Assembly: GCA_963921795.1 (NCBI GenBank)
Contig: OY997648.1
Location: 52,501-116,500, forward strand
Source: Nannobrachium achirus
Taxonomy: Eukaryota > Chordata > Actinopteri > Myctophiformes > Myctophidae
Length of the DNA stretch: 64,000 bases
Direction: 5' to 3'
Shown: positions 43,107 to 55,605 of the stretch, piece by piece
Position numbering within the stretch: position 1 is the stretch's first letter
Layout: each line of letters opens with the position of its first letter
Position numbers and translations under genes: made by a program
Notes under the pieces: generated by a model
Databases searched by the model: none
Seen by the model: only the letters and a program-made list of their open reading frames with translations
Told to the model about the DNA's origin: nothing

Positions 43107-44031
43107 AAAGAGATTCTATAATAAGAGACGGCAGTCCTTAAATATATGGAATCACCACTAGATGGCGCAGCTGTAGCGCTGCCGCCATCTTGGAATGATG
43201 GCTCTGCTCTTAAATTAATCAAAACAATTAAATTGGGTGTGAATAACGTTTTCCAAAGCTGTCTTGATCACCCAACAAAAGTGAAAATCACCATTGATAT
43301 TACATATTATCATAGACTGCTAAACAGATCAATAGAAGCATAGAATAGTATATATTTTTTTTTTTCAGTTATAAGAAATAGTAATAATTTGGTATGAATA
43401 ATACATTTCGGATTGTTCTAATTGGTCTAATGTTAATTTATTTTATCTGTTTGACATTAGTCTGGCTTTTGTGGACAATAATTTATCATGTGGGCCTACA
43501 TTAGGTCTATATCATGTTTTACTGTTTTGTCATTCATAATCTCTAAGGAACAGATTCAGTGCTGCCTAAAAAGCAGCAGAGGGCAGAGTTTCCCCCCCTT
43601 TTATAATGATGCGTTTTAATCATTTCTATTTGGTATTAACACATCATATAAACATGTGTGGCCGCACGCAAACATGCATTAGCATACACGCATGTGCACA
43701 CATGCACTCTGAAATGTTACTATTAGTAAGTCATTTCAGTTTTGATCCATTGATAAATATTATAAATAAAATAGTAAATCATTATAGTAGTATGCATATA
43801 TAGGCTATAATACTTTTTTGCTGTTCAACACAGACCAGTTATATAGAATCATTAAATATATCATAGTAGAGCAGAATAAAAACACGTTTTTGAATGTACA
43901 GCATGACTTTATTATGTTTTTTTTAACCACCGGAAGTCGTCATCATTCCAAGATGGCGGAGCAACATGGGCGCTGCTTGTTGTAATGGGATGTATAGGGA
44001 GTGCCGTCTCTTATTATAGAATCTCTTTGAC
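43107..44031. mobile_element. MITE of about 920 bp inside the myosin intron
   Basis: AAAGAGATTCTATAATAAGA, GACGGCA on the left and GCCGTCTCTTATTATAGAAT, CTCTTT on the right. A second inverted pair lies deeper (CGCCATCTTGGAATGATG and CATCATTCCAAGATGGCG). CAGAGCCA flanks both sides. No transposase. Confidence 0.8.
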
Positions 44032-44166
44032 AGAGCCACACAGCCAGAGAAATCAACAAGGAAGTGAATTGGTCTCCATTGATGTTAACGCATAATGGAT
44101 TTTTGAGACCATCATTGCGGGAGATGTGTTTACTGTACACGGCGGCGCGACCCCTCAACAATGACA

Positions 44167-44225
44167 AAATATTATAAAACTCCTCTAGTTGTAGTATGTT
44201 GTACCTGAAACAATGATAAAATAGT
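44167..44225. repeat. Diverged copy of a myosin acceptor edge
   Basis: ACTCCTCTAGTTGTAGTATG, TTGTACCTGAAACAATGAT resembles the array at 42624, here beyond the inserted MITE. The MITE at 43107 may have landed in an older, longer array. Confidence 0.75.
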
Positions 44226-44404
44226 ATAACACTCGGATAACAATATGTATAATAATGTTTATAGTTATGAATAATATCTATAACAATATTTATTGTTACA
44301 TATAATAATATCTGTTGCAATATTTACAGTAACATTACTATTATAGTAACAGTAATTGATCAGTAGTCCAGTGTTCCAGCAGCACATAGAAGGGTTAGGA
44401 TCTT

Positions 44405-45280
44405 TACATTTACAGTGATATTTATTATTTATAATAATGTTAGGGTCTTTATATTTACAGTGATATTTATTATTTATAATAATGTTAGGGTCTTTATATT
44501 TACAGTGATATTTATTATTTATAATAATGTTAGGGTCTTTATATTTACGGTGATATTTATAATAATAATATTAGTACTTTATTTGCAGTCCAGTGTTCCT
44601 TCCTCAGCAGAAGGTGGTTGAGGCTAACGGATGCTATCAGGTAGAACATGTGTCTTTATATTTACAGTAATATTTATAATATTTATAATAATATTAGTAC
44701 TTTATCTGCAGTGCAGTGTTCTGTGTGTCTTTATATTTACAGTAATATTTATAATATTTATAATATTTATACTATTTATAATAATATTAGTACTTTATCT
44801 GCAGGCCAGTGTTCTATGGGTCTTTATATTTACAGTAATATTTATAAAATGTATAATATTTATAATATTTATAATATTTATAATAATAATATTAGTACTT
44901 TATCTGCAGGCCAGTGTTCTGTGTGTCTTATATTTACAGTAATATTTATAATATTTACAATATTTATAATATTTATAATAATATTAGTACTTTATCTGCA
45001 GGCCAGTGTTCTATGGGTCTTTATATTTACAGTAATATTTATAATATTTATAATAATAATATTAGTACTTTATCTGCAGGCCAGTGTTCCAGCAGCACAT
45101 GTCCTTCCTCAGCAGCAGGTGGTTGAGGCTAACGGATGCTATCAGGTAGAACATGTGTCTTTATATTTACAGTAATATTTATAATATTTATAATAATATT
45201 AGTACTTTATCTGCAGTGCAGTGTTCTATGGGTCTTTATATTTACTGTGATATTTATAATATTTATAATAATATTAGTAC
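44405..45280. repeat. Composite minisatellite copying a myosin donor edge
   Basis: Units mix AGTGATATTTATTATTTATA (60 bp), TTTACAGTAATATTTATAAT and TAATATTAGTACTTTATCTG with CAGGCCAGTGTTCTATGGGT. On the minus strand CAGATAAAGTACTAATATTA is the end of the exon at 45281 with its donor (true copy CAGATCAAGTACTAATATTA). About eight extra donor copies are present. At 44600 and 45090 longer copies include CAGAAGGTGGTTGAGGCTAA-like exon sequence. Confidence 0.92.
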
Positions 45281-45647
45281 TTGATCTGCAGGCCAGTGTT
45301 CCAGCAGCACATGTCCTTCCTCAGCAGAAGGTGGTTGAGGCTAACGGATGCTATCAGGTAGAACATGTGTTGGACCATCTGGTGCAGAAGGTCTTGCTGT
45401 AGACCGTGGGTCTGCATGGTGGTCAGGAAGACGCTGAGCTGAGCCAGCAAGCTCTCCATGGTCAGGTCCAGCGGTCCCTGGGTGGACGCAGAACCATCAG
45501 AACCCTGGGTGGACCCAGAAGAACCCTGGGTGGACCCAGAAGAACCCTGGGTGGACCCAGAGCTCCTCTTCCTCAGAGCAGCAGAGTGGAGGTGAGGCTT
45601 GGATCCCATCAGGCCCTGCACAGCGTCATGCTCCAACATACCTGAGA
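45281..45647 (-). CDS. myo5: Class V myosin globular-tail exon with a coding repeat
   Basis: Acceptor CTCCTACAG/TCTCAGG, donor CAGATCAA/GTACTA. 121 codons plus two bases at each end. It encodes SGMLEHDAVQGLMGSKPHLH, a Ser/Gly-rich linker with three copies of SSGSTQG, then MESLLAQLSVFLTTMQTHGL, QQDLLHQMVQHMFYLIASVS and LNHLLLRKDMCCWNTGLQI. MLEH, VQ.MFY, LN.LLLRKDMC.W and GLQIK are conserved in MYO5. The linker is where vertebrate MYO5 tails are variable; here it is lengthened by a 21-bp repeat in the coding sequence. It joins both neighbours in phase. Confidence 0.93.
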
Positions 45648-45965
45648 CTGTAGGAGAGAATATGTTACATACAGTATATGTTACACCGCATCATGCTCCA
45701 ACATACCTGAGACTGTAGGAGAGAATATGTTACATACAGTATATGTTACACCGCATCACATACCTGAGACTGTAGGAGAGAATATGTTACATACATGTTA
45801 CATACATGTTACATACTGTAGCAACATACCAGGCGCTGGACTAACTCAGGGATAACTGAGACTGTAGGAGAGAACATGTTACATACAGTATATGTTACAC
45901 CGCATCATGCTCCAACATACCTGAGACTGTAGGAGAGAATATGTTACATACATGTTACATACATG
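45648..45965. repeat. About 65-bp array copying a myosin acceptor edge
   Basis: CATGCTCCAACATACCTGAG, ACTGTAGGAGAGAATATGTT, ACATACAGTATATGTTACAC repeats four or five times with gaps. Every unit contains, on the minus strand, CTCCTACAGTCTCAGG, the complete acceptor of the exon at 45281. The L2 LINE has landed in this array. Confidence 0.92.
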
Positions 45966-45966
45966 T

Positions 45967-48900
45967 AGGCAACAAAACATTCTTTTTGAATGATTTCTTC
46001 GTTTCCAAGGACTTGGATTACATGCTGATCTCTGAGACTTGGCAAAAAGTAGGTGTTTTTGCCTCCCTCAACGAACTCTGCCCGCAAAACTGCACCTACA
46101 CCAGTACTCCTGCCCCGAGGTCTTCGGGTCGTGGGGGTGGGCTGGTGGTAGTCCATAGGAACTGTTTCACATCACGGACGATGAGTTCTGGAGCTTATTC
46201 GTCCTTCGAGGTACTCATGAACAAAATCGGGCGCTCTAATCCCTTCTATTGTGTTTTGGTTTATCGACCGCCTGGGAAAAACAGCTCGTTCCTCGCTGAA
46301 TTTGGTGACTTTCTAGCGTCCATTATCCGCCTGGAAAGGATCCTTTTGATCGGGGACTTTAATATCCATGTAAATAAGAGCACAGACTGTTTTGCCACTG
46401 ACTTTTTAAATGTTATGGATTCATTCCATTTTACCCAGCATATCTCTGGTCCGACCCACGTAAAGGGAAACACGCTGGACCTTGTGTTCACGATCGGGTT
46501 AAAAGTCAGTAACGTTTGCATGGAGGAGCTATCGGTGTCTGACCACAAATGCATTTTGTTCAATGTGTCTTTCGATAATGATTTTGTGCCAGAGAGGCGT
46601 GTTAAAAGCTCTCGTATCATAAACAGCACAGTTGTCGCTAATTTCATTGCTAGGTTTGATAACAACAGTGTTGTGGTGTCCCCCGGTGATGACGTCAACT
46701 GTTTGGTAGACTGCTTCAACGTGCGCTGTGCGTCAATCTTAGATGACGTAGCACCCTTAGTCACCCGAAGTGTCTGTCCTGTGAACCTTTCCCCCTGGCT
46801 TGACAATGACATCTGCGAGCTTAGACGCAAGTGCCGCAGAACAGAGAGGAGATGGAAAGCTACACAGCTGGAGGTTCATCGCCTCTATCTCAAAGATTTG
46901 AGGGTTGATTTTAATGCTGCAGTAGAGCGTGCTAGGGCTACTTATTTTAGCAACATTCTCTCCTCTAGCAGGCATAACCCAAGAGTGCTATTTAAAACCA
47001 TAGATACTCTTGTGAGCCCTCCTCCCCCCTCTGTGCCTGTGCTGTCAAACGAGGACTGTAATAAATTCCTGCAGTTCTTTGTCACTAAGGTTAATAGTAT
47101 TCTGATAAACATCACTCCCTCCCCTCCCCTTCTCCCCTCCCTCTTCATCACACCACTCCAGCATCCATGAGCAGTTTTTCTCTTTAGATGATATCACCAC
47201 TATAGTGTCCTCCATGAACTCCTCCTCTAGCCCCCTTGATCTCCTGCCCACTTCCATGCTGAAGGAGGTCTTTAGTTCTGTTGGCCCCAGTCTTGTCAAC
47301 ATCATTAACACATCCTTAGTCTCTGGTTCTGTTCCATTACATTTCAAGCAAGCAGTTGTACAGCCTCTCCTCAAAAAGCCCAACCTTGACCCCTCCATCC
47401 ACAATAATTACAGACCCATTTGAAAGCTGCCTTTTGTCTCGAAGGTGTTGGAGAAGGTTGTAGCCAACCAGCTTACCTCCCATATGACACACCACAACAT
47501 CTCAGACAAATTTCAATCCGGTTTTCGCAAACATCATTCCACTGAATCCGCCCTCCTCAGAGTTTCAAGCGACCTCATGATGTCCGCTGACACTGGGAAG
47601 TGCTCCGTTCTGGTCTTGCTGGATTTGAGCGCAGCTTTTGACACGGTCAGTCATGGCATCCTTCTAGATAGGCTCAGGGAGTGGGTGGGCATCACTGGGA
47701 GTGCCCTTGACTGGTTTGCCTCGTATCTACGGGAAAGAAAATTCTCAGTGGCTATGGGCCCCTTTAAATCAGTCCAGGAACCCCTCCTCTGTGGTGTACC
47801 TCAGGGGTCTGTACTTGGGCCCCTCCTATTTGCCATTTATATGCTCCCCCTAGGCCTCCTCATCAATAAGTTTCCCGGCATTCGCTATCACTGCTATGCA
47901 GATGATATACAATTATACTGCTCCTTCAAGCCGGATAAACTGGAACAACTAAATGTCCTCCAGGAATGTCTGCTAGCTATTGAAGCCTGGCTGGGAAACA
48001 GCCTCCTTCAGTTGAACCCCAATAAGACCGAGGTGCTGATTGTTGCAGCTGAGAATAACACTGCCAGAATAGCTGCACACCTGGGGGCCCTCAAGGGTAA
48101 CGTACGGCCTTATTTGAGAAATCTGGGCGTGGTCTTTGACCAATCCATGCACTTGGACAATCATGTCAAATCACTCACACGCACCTGTTTCTTTCACCTC
48201 AGAAATATTGCAAAACTCCGGACCATCATATCCCACTCTGAACTTGAAATGGCTGTACATGCTTTCATCTCATCCAGGCTAGATTACTGTAACTCCATTT
48301 TTACCTGTCTCAACAAAACATCCGTTGACAAATTGCAGCTGGTTCACAACGCTGCTGCCAGGTTACTCACTAGATCCAAAAAGTCATGTCACATCACCCC
48401 AAGCCCCCAGAACCCTGGGGGCGCTTTGAAGCAAAAAGTACATGGTGGCCGTTTGAGGTACTGCAGTTGGGTCTACTATTCATACAGTTAGTTCAGTTGA
48501 GGCAGATAGCCCCCCGCTACCCCCGCCTCCCCGTTTCTCGCTCCCCGACCGTCGCGATTGGCTCAGAAGCCAAATAGTAGACCCACTACGTCACTTTTCA
48601 GAGGCTTTTCAAACGCGGAAGTACGCTTCATGCGCTGGGTGAGCAACTCAATGCAAGTGGACGGGCGGGGATATCAGTTGCCCTCTCTATTCTTATTATA
48701 ACTCTATGCATCACCCCCATTCTAGCCTCTCTGCACTGGCTCCCGGTACACTACAGGATCCACTTCAAAGTCCTCACGTTTACCTACAGAGCAATTCATG
48801 GCCCAGCCCCTACGTACATCTCAGAAATTATCCGTCCCACCCCTACCACTCGCTCACTCAGATCCGCTGATAAACACCTCCTTGATGTCCCTTGGACAAA

Positions 48901-49278
48901 GCTAGTAACCAAGGGCGACCGAGCCTTTGAGGCCATAGCCCCAAAGCTCTGGAACGCCCTCCCCCTGGACCTAAAAATGGCCCCCTCAGAAGCCTCCTTT
49001 AAGAGGCATCTGAAAACACACATGTTCAGACAGGCCTTTGGTCACTTATAGGCATCCTTGTTTTTTACTGTTCTTTTGTATTCCGTGTTACTGTGGGTGT
49101 TTTAATTTATTGATGTCTTCTCTGCAACTGTAGAGCTTATTCTTATTTTTATTTTATTTTGTATCTCTGCAACTGTAGAGCTTACTTTTATTGAGTATTG
49201 TATATCTGTAAAGCACTCTGTGCATTCGTGCTGTGAAGATGTGCTATATAAATAAAGTTCATTCATTCATTCATTCAT
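45967..49278 (+). mobile_element. L2-like LINE, near full length, inactive
   Basis: The first frame holds the AP endonuclease domain: LDYMLISETWQKVG, GRGGGLVVVHRN, RILLIGDFNIHVN and LSVSDHKCILFNV. It then continues through LSPWLDNDICELRRKCRRTE. After a frameshift near 47155 and a stop at 47421 the RT follows: DKFQSGFRKHHSTESALLRV, LLDLSAAFDTVSHGILLDRL, GVPQGSVLGPLLFAIYM, catalytic CYADDIQLY. The C-terminal LASLHWLPVHYRI and LWNALPLDLKMA lie after a 308-bp insertion (48401-48708). The element ends AAATAAAGTTCATTCATTCA, the usual L2 tail. Inserted sense-plus in the minus-strand myosin intron. Confidence 0.92.
48401..48708. mobile_element. 308-bp insertion inside the L2 LINE
   Basis: The direct repeat CATCACCCC flanks it (48392-48400, 48709-48717), and skipping it restores the LINE frame. 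It starts with the palindrome CCCCCAGAACCCTGGGGG and contains GGGTCTACTATT twice (once inverted as AATAGTAGACCC). Terminal inverted repeats are not obvious, so the class is uncertain. Confidence 0.75.
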
Positions 49279-49479
49279 GTTACATACATGGTACATACAT
49301 GTTACATACATACATGTTACAAACATTATCTAGTGTAATCCTGGGCCAACCTGGGGAGAGCAACGGACTGACCTCATGCTTCCTTCTATGCATGAGGAGT
49401 CCAAGTTGCTTCTTTTCCCCGGTTGGACGTAAGTGCGTGGAGGCAACACGTTATTCCAACCCGTTCCCCTCCATCACAC

Positions 49480-50510
49480 AAATGGAACCAAATGGACCCT
49501 TAAGGCCCTATCATAGTACAGTCCGGGGTGATAAGCCATCACAGTGTAGTCTTTTAAAGTCAGAAAACTACAACATTGCATCATTCGCCACGGTGAAGGG
49601 CTATCACCACGAACCCCGACAAATCTCCTCTGTTTTTACTATCACCCCGTTCACTGATTGGTCGATTTGGACCAATCAGTGTGCCCCCTGGTTTCATAGG
49701 CACAGAGGACAGACGGGGGAGAGAAGGAGAGAACAATAAAAACAACGTCATCACGGTGATGGACTTCACCGTGACTAAGATGGCCTCCACTTGTTTCCTC
49801 ATTTTTAGGTGACAGCTCTTCACCTTGGACCCTGATAAACCTTTACAGCTCTGTAACTCTGAGAGTGTACACATGGAACCAAATGGACCCTTACAGCTCT
49901 GTAACTCTGAGAGTGTACACATGGAACCAAATGGACCCTTACAGCTCTGTAACTCTGAGAGTGTACACATGGAACCAAATGGACCCACCAAATGGACCCT
50001 TACAGCTCTCTAACTCTGAGAGTGTACAAATGGAACCAAATGGACCCTTACAGCTCTGTAACTCTGAGAGTGTACAAATGGAACCAAATGGACCCTTACG
50101 GCTCTGTAACTCTGAGAGTGTACACATGGAACCAAATGGACCCTTACAGCTCTGTAACTCTGAGAGTGTACACATGGAACCAAATGGACCCTTACAGCTC
50201 TGTAACTCTGAGAGTGTACAAATGGAACCAAATGGACCCTTACAGCTCTGTAACTCTGAGAGTGTACAAATGGAACCAAATGGACCCACCAAATGGACCC
50301 TTACAGCTCTCTAACTCTGAGAGTGTACAAATGGAACCAAATGGACCCTTACGGCTCTGTAACTCTGAGAGTGTACAAATGGAACCAAATGGACCCTTAC
50401 GGCTCTGTAACTCTGAGAGTGTACAAATGGAACCAAATGGACCCTTACAGCTCTGTAACTCTGAGAGTGTACAAATGGAACCAAATGGACCCTTACAGGA
50501 AAGGAAAGAC
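49480..50510. repeat. 48-bp minisatellite, about 15 units, with an insertion
   Basis: First unit 49480-49503, then about 330 bp of foreign sequence (49504-49835, with TCACGGTGATGGACTTCACC hairpin), then units to 50504. Two units share the same internal 18-bp duplication (ATGGACCCACCAAATGGACC), at 49978 and 50280, so a block of about six units was duplicated. Confidence 0.92.
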
Positions 50511-50569
50511 ATTTATTTATGCTGAAGGTTTTCGTAGCAGAGCAGCTCCTGTTCCTCACAGACGACCGC

Positions 50570-50615
50570 GAGGAGGAGGACTTGCAGATCTACTCACCTA
50601 TGAGGACTTGTAGAT
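50570..50615. repeat. Remote copies of the 55.7-kb exon edge
   Basis: GAGGACTTGCAGATCTACTC, ACCTATGAGGACTTGTAGAT match the 26-bp units at 55669-55748 some 5 kb away. They were one array before the LINE fragment and its 37-bp expansion separated them. Confidence 0.85.
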
Positions 50616-50631
50616 CTTATGTAGAGTTATA

Positions 50632-50940
50632 ATAATATAATAATGATAAACTTTATTTGTATAGCGATTTTTAAGTCACAAAGTACTTGACAGAAGAATC
50701 AGCAAAACAAACAAGAATCAGCAAAGCAGGCAGTACAACACATCATAGATTCAAAATGAATAGATGAAAAACACAATAATAGCATACATTAAAATAAGGA
50801 CATTCAAGGGAGCCTAGGGTTTAAGGCAGTTCTGTAGAGGTGAGTTTTCAGGAGAGATTTAAAACGGTCCAAAGAGTCAGCAAGCCTTATCTCTTGGGGC
50901 AGATCGTTCCAGAGCTTTGGGGCTCTAAAAGCAAAGGCCC
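50632..50940 (-). mobile_element. L2-like LINE C-terminal fragment (left part)
   Basis: Minus strand: RAFAFRAPKLWNDLPQEIRL, ADSLDRFKSLLKTHLYRTAL, NP then a stop and 3'UTR ending in TTATAATAATATAATAATGA. It is continuous with 55606-55670 except for the 37-bp array. Confidence 0.82.
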
Positions 50941-53900
50941 GTTCGCCTCTATTTTTATACTCTAAAAGCAAAGGCCCGTTCACCTCTAGTTTTATACTCT
51001 AAAAGCAAAGGCCTGTTCACCTCTAGTTTTATACTCTAAAAGCAAAGGCCCGTTCACCTCTAGTTTTATACTCTAAAAGTAAAGGCCCGTTCGCCTCTAG
51101 TTTTATACTCTAAAAGCAAAGGCCTGTTCACCTCTAGTTTTATACTCTAAAAGCAAAGGCCCGTTCACCTCTAGTTTTATACTCTAAAAGCAAATACTCT
51201 AAAAGTAAAGGCCCGTTCGCCTCTAGTTTTATACTCTAAAAGCAAAGGCCTGTTCACCTCTAGTTTTATACTCTAAAAGCAAAGGCCCGTTCACCTCTAG
51301 TTTTATACTCTAAAAGCAAAGACCCGTTCACCTATAGTTTTATACTCTAAAAGGAAAGGCCCGTTCGCCTCTAGTTTTATACTCTAAAAGTAAAGGCCCG
51401 TTCGCCTCTAGTTTTATACTCTAAAAGTAAAGGCCCGTTCGCCTCTAGTTTTATACTCTAAAAGTAAAGGCCCGTTCGCCTCTAGTTTTATACTCTAAAA
51501 GCAAAGGCCTGTTCACCTCTAGTTTTATACTCTAAAAGCAAAGGCCCGTTCACCTCTAGTTTTATACTCTAAAAGCAAATACTCTAAAAGTAAAGGCCCG
51601 TTCGCCTCTAGTTTTATACTCTAAAAGCAAAGGCCTGTTCGCCTCTATTTTTATACTCTAAAAGTAAAGGCCTGTTCACCTCTAGTTTTATACTCTAAAA
51701 GCAAAGGCCCGTTCACCTCTAGTTTTATACTCTAAAAGTAAAGGCCCGTTCACCTCTAGTTTTATACTCTAAAAGCAAAGGCATGTTCGCCTCTATTTTT
51801 ATACTCTAAAAGCAAAGGCCCGTTCACCTCTAGTTTTATACTCTAAAAGTAAAGGCCCGTTCACCTCTAGTTTTATACTCTAAAAGCAAAGGCATGTTCG
51901 CCTCTATTTTTATACTCTAAAAGTAAAGGCCCGTTCGCCTCTAGTTTTATACTCTAAAAGTAAAGGCCCGTTCACCTCTAGTTTTATAGTCTAAAAGCAA
52001 AGGCATGTTCGCCTCTATTTTTATACTCTAAAAGCAAAGGCCCGTTCACCTCTAGTTTTATACTCTAAAAGTAAAGGCCTGTTCACCTCTAGTTTTATAC
52101 TCTAAAAGCAAAGGCCCGTTCACCTCTAGTTTTATACTCTAAAAGTAAAGGCCCGTTCACCTCTAGTTTTATACTCTAAAAGCAAAGGCCTGTTCACCTC
52201 TAGTTTTATACTCTAAAAGCAAAGGCCCGTTCGCCTCTAGTTTTATACTCTAAAAGTAAAGGCCCGTTCACCTCTAGTTTTATACTCTAAAAGTAAAGGC
52301 CCGTTCACCTCTAGTTTTATACTCTAAAAGCAAAGGCCTGTTCACCTCTAGTTTTATACTCTAAAAGCAAAGGCCTGTTCACCTCTAGTTTTATACTCTA
52401 AAAGCAAAGGCCCGTTCACCTCTAGTTTTATACTCTAAAAGCAAATACTCTAAAAGTAAAGGCCCGTTCGCCTCTAGTTTTATACTCTAAAAGCAAAGGC
52501 CTGTTCACCTCTAGTTTTATACTCTAAAAGCAAAGGCCCGTTCACCTCTAGTTTTATACTCTAAAAGCAAAGACCCGTTCGCCTCTAGTTTTATACTCTA
52601 AAAGTAAAGGCCCGTTCGCCTCTAGTTTTATACTCTAAAAGCAAAGGCCTGTTCACCTCTAGTTTTATACTCTAAAAGTAAAGGCCCGTTCACCTCTAGT
52701 TTTATACTCTAAAAGGAAAGGCCCGTTCGCCTCTAGTTTTATACTCTAAAAGCAAAGGCCTGTTCACCTCTAGTTTTATACTCTAAAAGTAAAGGCCCGT
52801 TCGCCTCTAGTTTTATACTCTAAAAGCAAAGGCCCGTTCACCTCTAGTTTTATACTCTAAAAGCAAAGGCCTGTTCACCTCTAGTTTTATACTCTAAAAG
52901 CAAAGGCCTGTTCACCTCTAGTTTTATACTCTAAAAGTAAAGGCCCGTTCGCCTCTAGTTTTATACTCTAAAAGCAAAGGCCCGTTCACCTCTAGTTTTA
53001 TACTCTAAAAGCAAAGGCCTGTTCACCTCTAGTTTTATACTCTAAAAGCAAAGGCCCGTTCACCTCTAGTTTTATACTCTAAAAGCAAAGGCCCGTTCGC
53101 CTCTAGTTTTATACTCTAAAAGTAAAGGCCTGTTCACCTCTAGTTTTATACTCTAAAAGTAAAGGCCCGTTCACCTCTAGTTTTATACTCTAAAAGCAAA
53201 GGCCTGTTCGCCTCTATTTTTATACTCTAAAAGCAAAGGCCCGTTCACCTCTAGTTTTATACTCTAAAAGTAAAGGCCTGTTCACCTCTAGTTTTATACT
53301 CTAAAAGCAAAGGCCCGTTCACCTCTAGTTTTATACTCTAAAAGTAAAGGCCCGTTCACCTCTAGTTTTATACTCTAAAAGCAAAGGCCTGTTCACCTCT
53401 AGTTTTATACTCTAAAAGCAAAGGCCCGTTCGCCTCTAGTTTTATACTCTAAAAGTAAAGGCCCGTTCACCTCTAGTTTTATACTCTAAAAGTAAAGGCC
53501 CGTTCACCTCTAGTTTTATACTCTAAAAGCAAAGGCCTGTTCACCTCTAGTTTTATACTCTAAAAGCAAAGGCCTGTTCACCTCTAGTTTTATACTCTAA
53601 AAGCAAAGGCCCGTTCACCTCTAGTTTTATACTCTAAAAGCAAATACTCTAAAAGTAAAGGCCCGTTCGCCTCTAGTTTTATACTCTAAAAGCAAAGGCC
53701 TGTTCACCTCTAGTTTTATACTCTAAAAGCAAAGGCCCGTTCACCTCTAGTTTTATACTCTAAAAGCAAAGACCCGTTCGCCTCTAGTTTTATACTCTAA
53801 AAGTAAAGGCCCGTTCGCCTCTAGTTTTATACTCTAAAAGCAAAGGCCTGTTCACCTCTAGTTTTATACTCTAAAAGTAAAGGCCCGTTCACCTCTAGTT

Positions 53901-55605
53901 TTATACTCTAAAAGGAAAGGCCCGTTCGCCTCTAGTTTTATACTCTAAAAGCAAAGGCCTGTTCACCTCTAGTTTTATACTCTAAAAGTAAAGGCCCGTT
54001 CGCCTCTAGTTTTATACTCTAAAAGCAAAGGCCCGTTCACCTCTAGTTTTATACTCTAAAAGCAAAGGCCTGTTCACCTCTAGTTTTATACTCTAAAAGC
54101 AAAGGCCTGTTCACCTCTAGTTTTATACTCTAAAAGCAAAGGCCCGTTCGCCTCTAGTTTTATACTCTAAAAGTAAAGGCCTGTTCACCTCTAGTTTTAT
54201 ACTCTAAAAGCAAAGGCCTGTTCACCTCTAGTTTTATACTCTAAAAGCAAAGGCCCGTTCACCTCTAGTTTTATACTCTAAAAGCAAAGACCCGTTCACC
54301 TCTAGTTTTATACTCTAAAAGGAAAGGCCCGTTCGCCCCTAGTTTTATACTCTAAAAGTAAAGGCCCGTTCGCCTCTAGTTTTATACTCTAAAAGCAAAG
54401 GCCTGTTCACCTCTAGTTTTATACTCTAAAAGTAAAGGCCCGTTCACCTCTAGTTTTATACTCTAAAAGGAAAGGCCCGTTCGCCTCTAGTTTTATACTC
54501 TAAAAGCAAAGGCCTGTTCACCTCTAGTTTTATACTCTAAAAGTAAAGGCCCGTTCGCCTCTAGTTTTATACTCTAAAAGCAAAGGCCTGTTCACCTCTA
54601 GTTTTATACTCTAAAAGCAAAGGCCTGTTCACCTCTAGTTTTATACTCTAAAAGCAAAGGCCCGTTCACCTCTAGTTTTATACTCTAAAAGCAAAGGCCC
54701 GTTCGCCTCTAGTTTTATACTCTAAAAGCAAAGGCCCGTTCGCCTCTAGTTTTATACTCTAAAAGCAAAGGCCCGTTCGCCTCTAGTTTTATACTCTAAA
54801 AGCAAAGGCCCGTTCGCCTCTAGTTTTATACTCTAAAAGCAAAGGCCCGTTCGCCTCTAGTTTTATACTCTAAAAGCAAAGGCCCGTTCGCCTCTAGTTT
54901 TATACTCTAAAAGCAAAGGCCCGTTCGCCTCTAGTTTTATACTCTAAAAGTAAAGGCCCGTTCGCCTCTAGTTTTATACTCTAAAAGTAAAGGCCCGTTC
55001 GCCTCTAGTTTTATACTCTAAAAGTAAAGGCCCGTTCGCCTCTAGTTTTATACTCTAAAAGTAAAGGCCCGTTCGCCTCTAGTTTTATACTCTAAAAGCA
55101 AAGGCCCGTTCGCCTCTAGTTTTATACTCTAAAAGTAAAGGCCCGTTCACCTCTAGTTTTATACTCTAAAAGGAAAGGCCCGTTCGCCTCTAGTTTTATA
55201 CTCTAAAAGCAAAGGCCCGTTCACCTCTAGTTTTATACTCTAAAAGTAAAGGCCCGTTCGCCTCTAGTTTTATACTCTAAAAGCAAAGGCCCGTTCACCT
55301 CTAGTTTTATACTCTAAAAGCAAAGGCCCGTTCGCCTCTAGTTTTATACTCTAAAAGCAAAGGCCTGTTCACCTCTAGTTTTATACTCTAAAAGCAAAGG
55401 CCCGTTCACCTCTAGTTTTATACTCTAAAAGCAAAGGCCTGTTCACCTCTAGTTTTATACTCTAAAAGCAAAGGCCCGTTCACCTCTAGTTTTATACTCT
55501 AAAAGGAAAGGCCTGTTCACCTCTAGTTTTATACTCTAAAAGGAAAGGCCTGTTCACCTCTAGTTTTATACTCTAAAAGGAAAGGCCTGCTCACCTCTAG
55601 TTTTA
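50935..55605. repeat. 37-bp minisatellite, about 125 units, grown from LINE coding sequence
   Basis: The unit is AAAGGCCCGTTCACCTCTAG then TTTTATACTCTAAAAGC. Variant positions (CCC/CCT, CAC/CGC, AGC/AGT/AGG) allow units to be tracked. The unit is, on the minus strand, the LINE segment coding YKNRGERAFAF. Since 37 is not a multiple of 3 the frame is lost. It has no spacers, so it is not CRISPR-like. Confidence 0.96.

Noticed and set aside
50935..55605. Regular 37-bp repeats resembling a CRISPR array
   Set aside because: Units are head to tail with no spacers, no cas genes, eukaryotic context; the unit is derived from LINE coding sequence.
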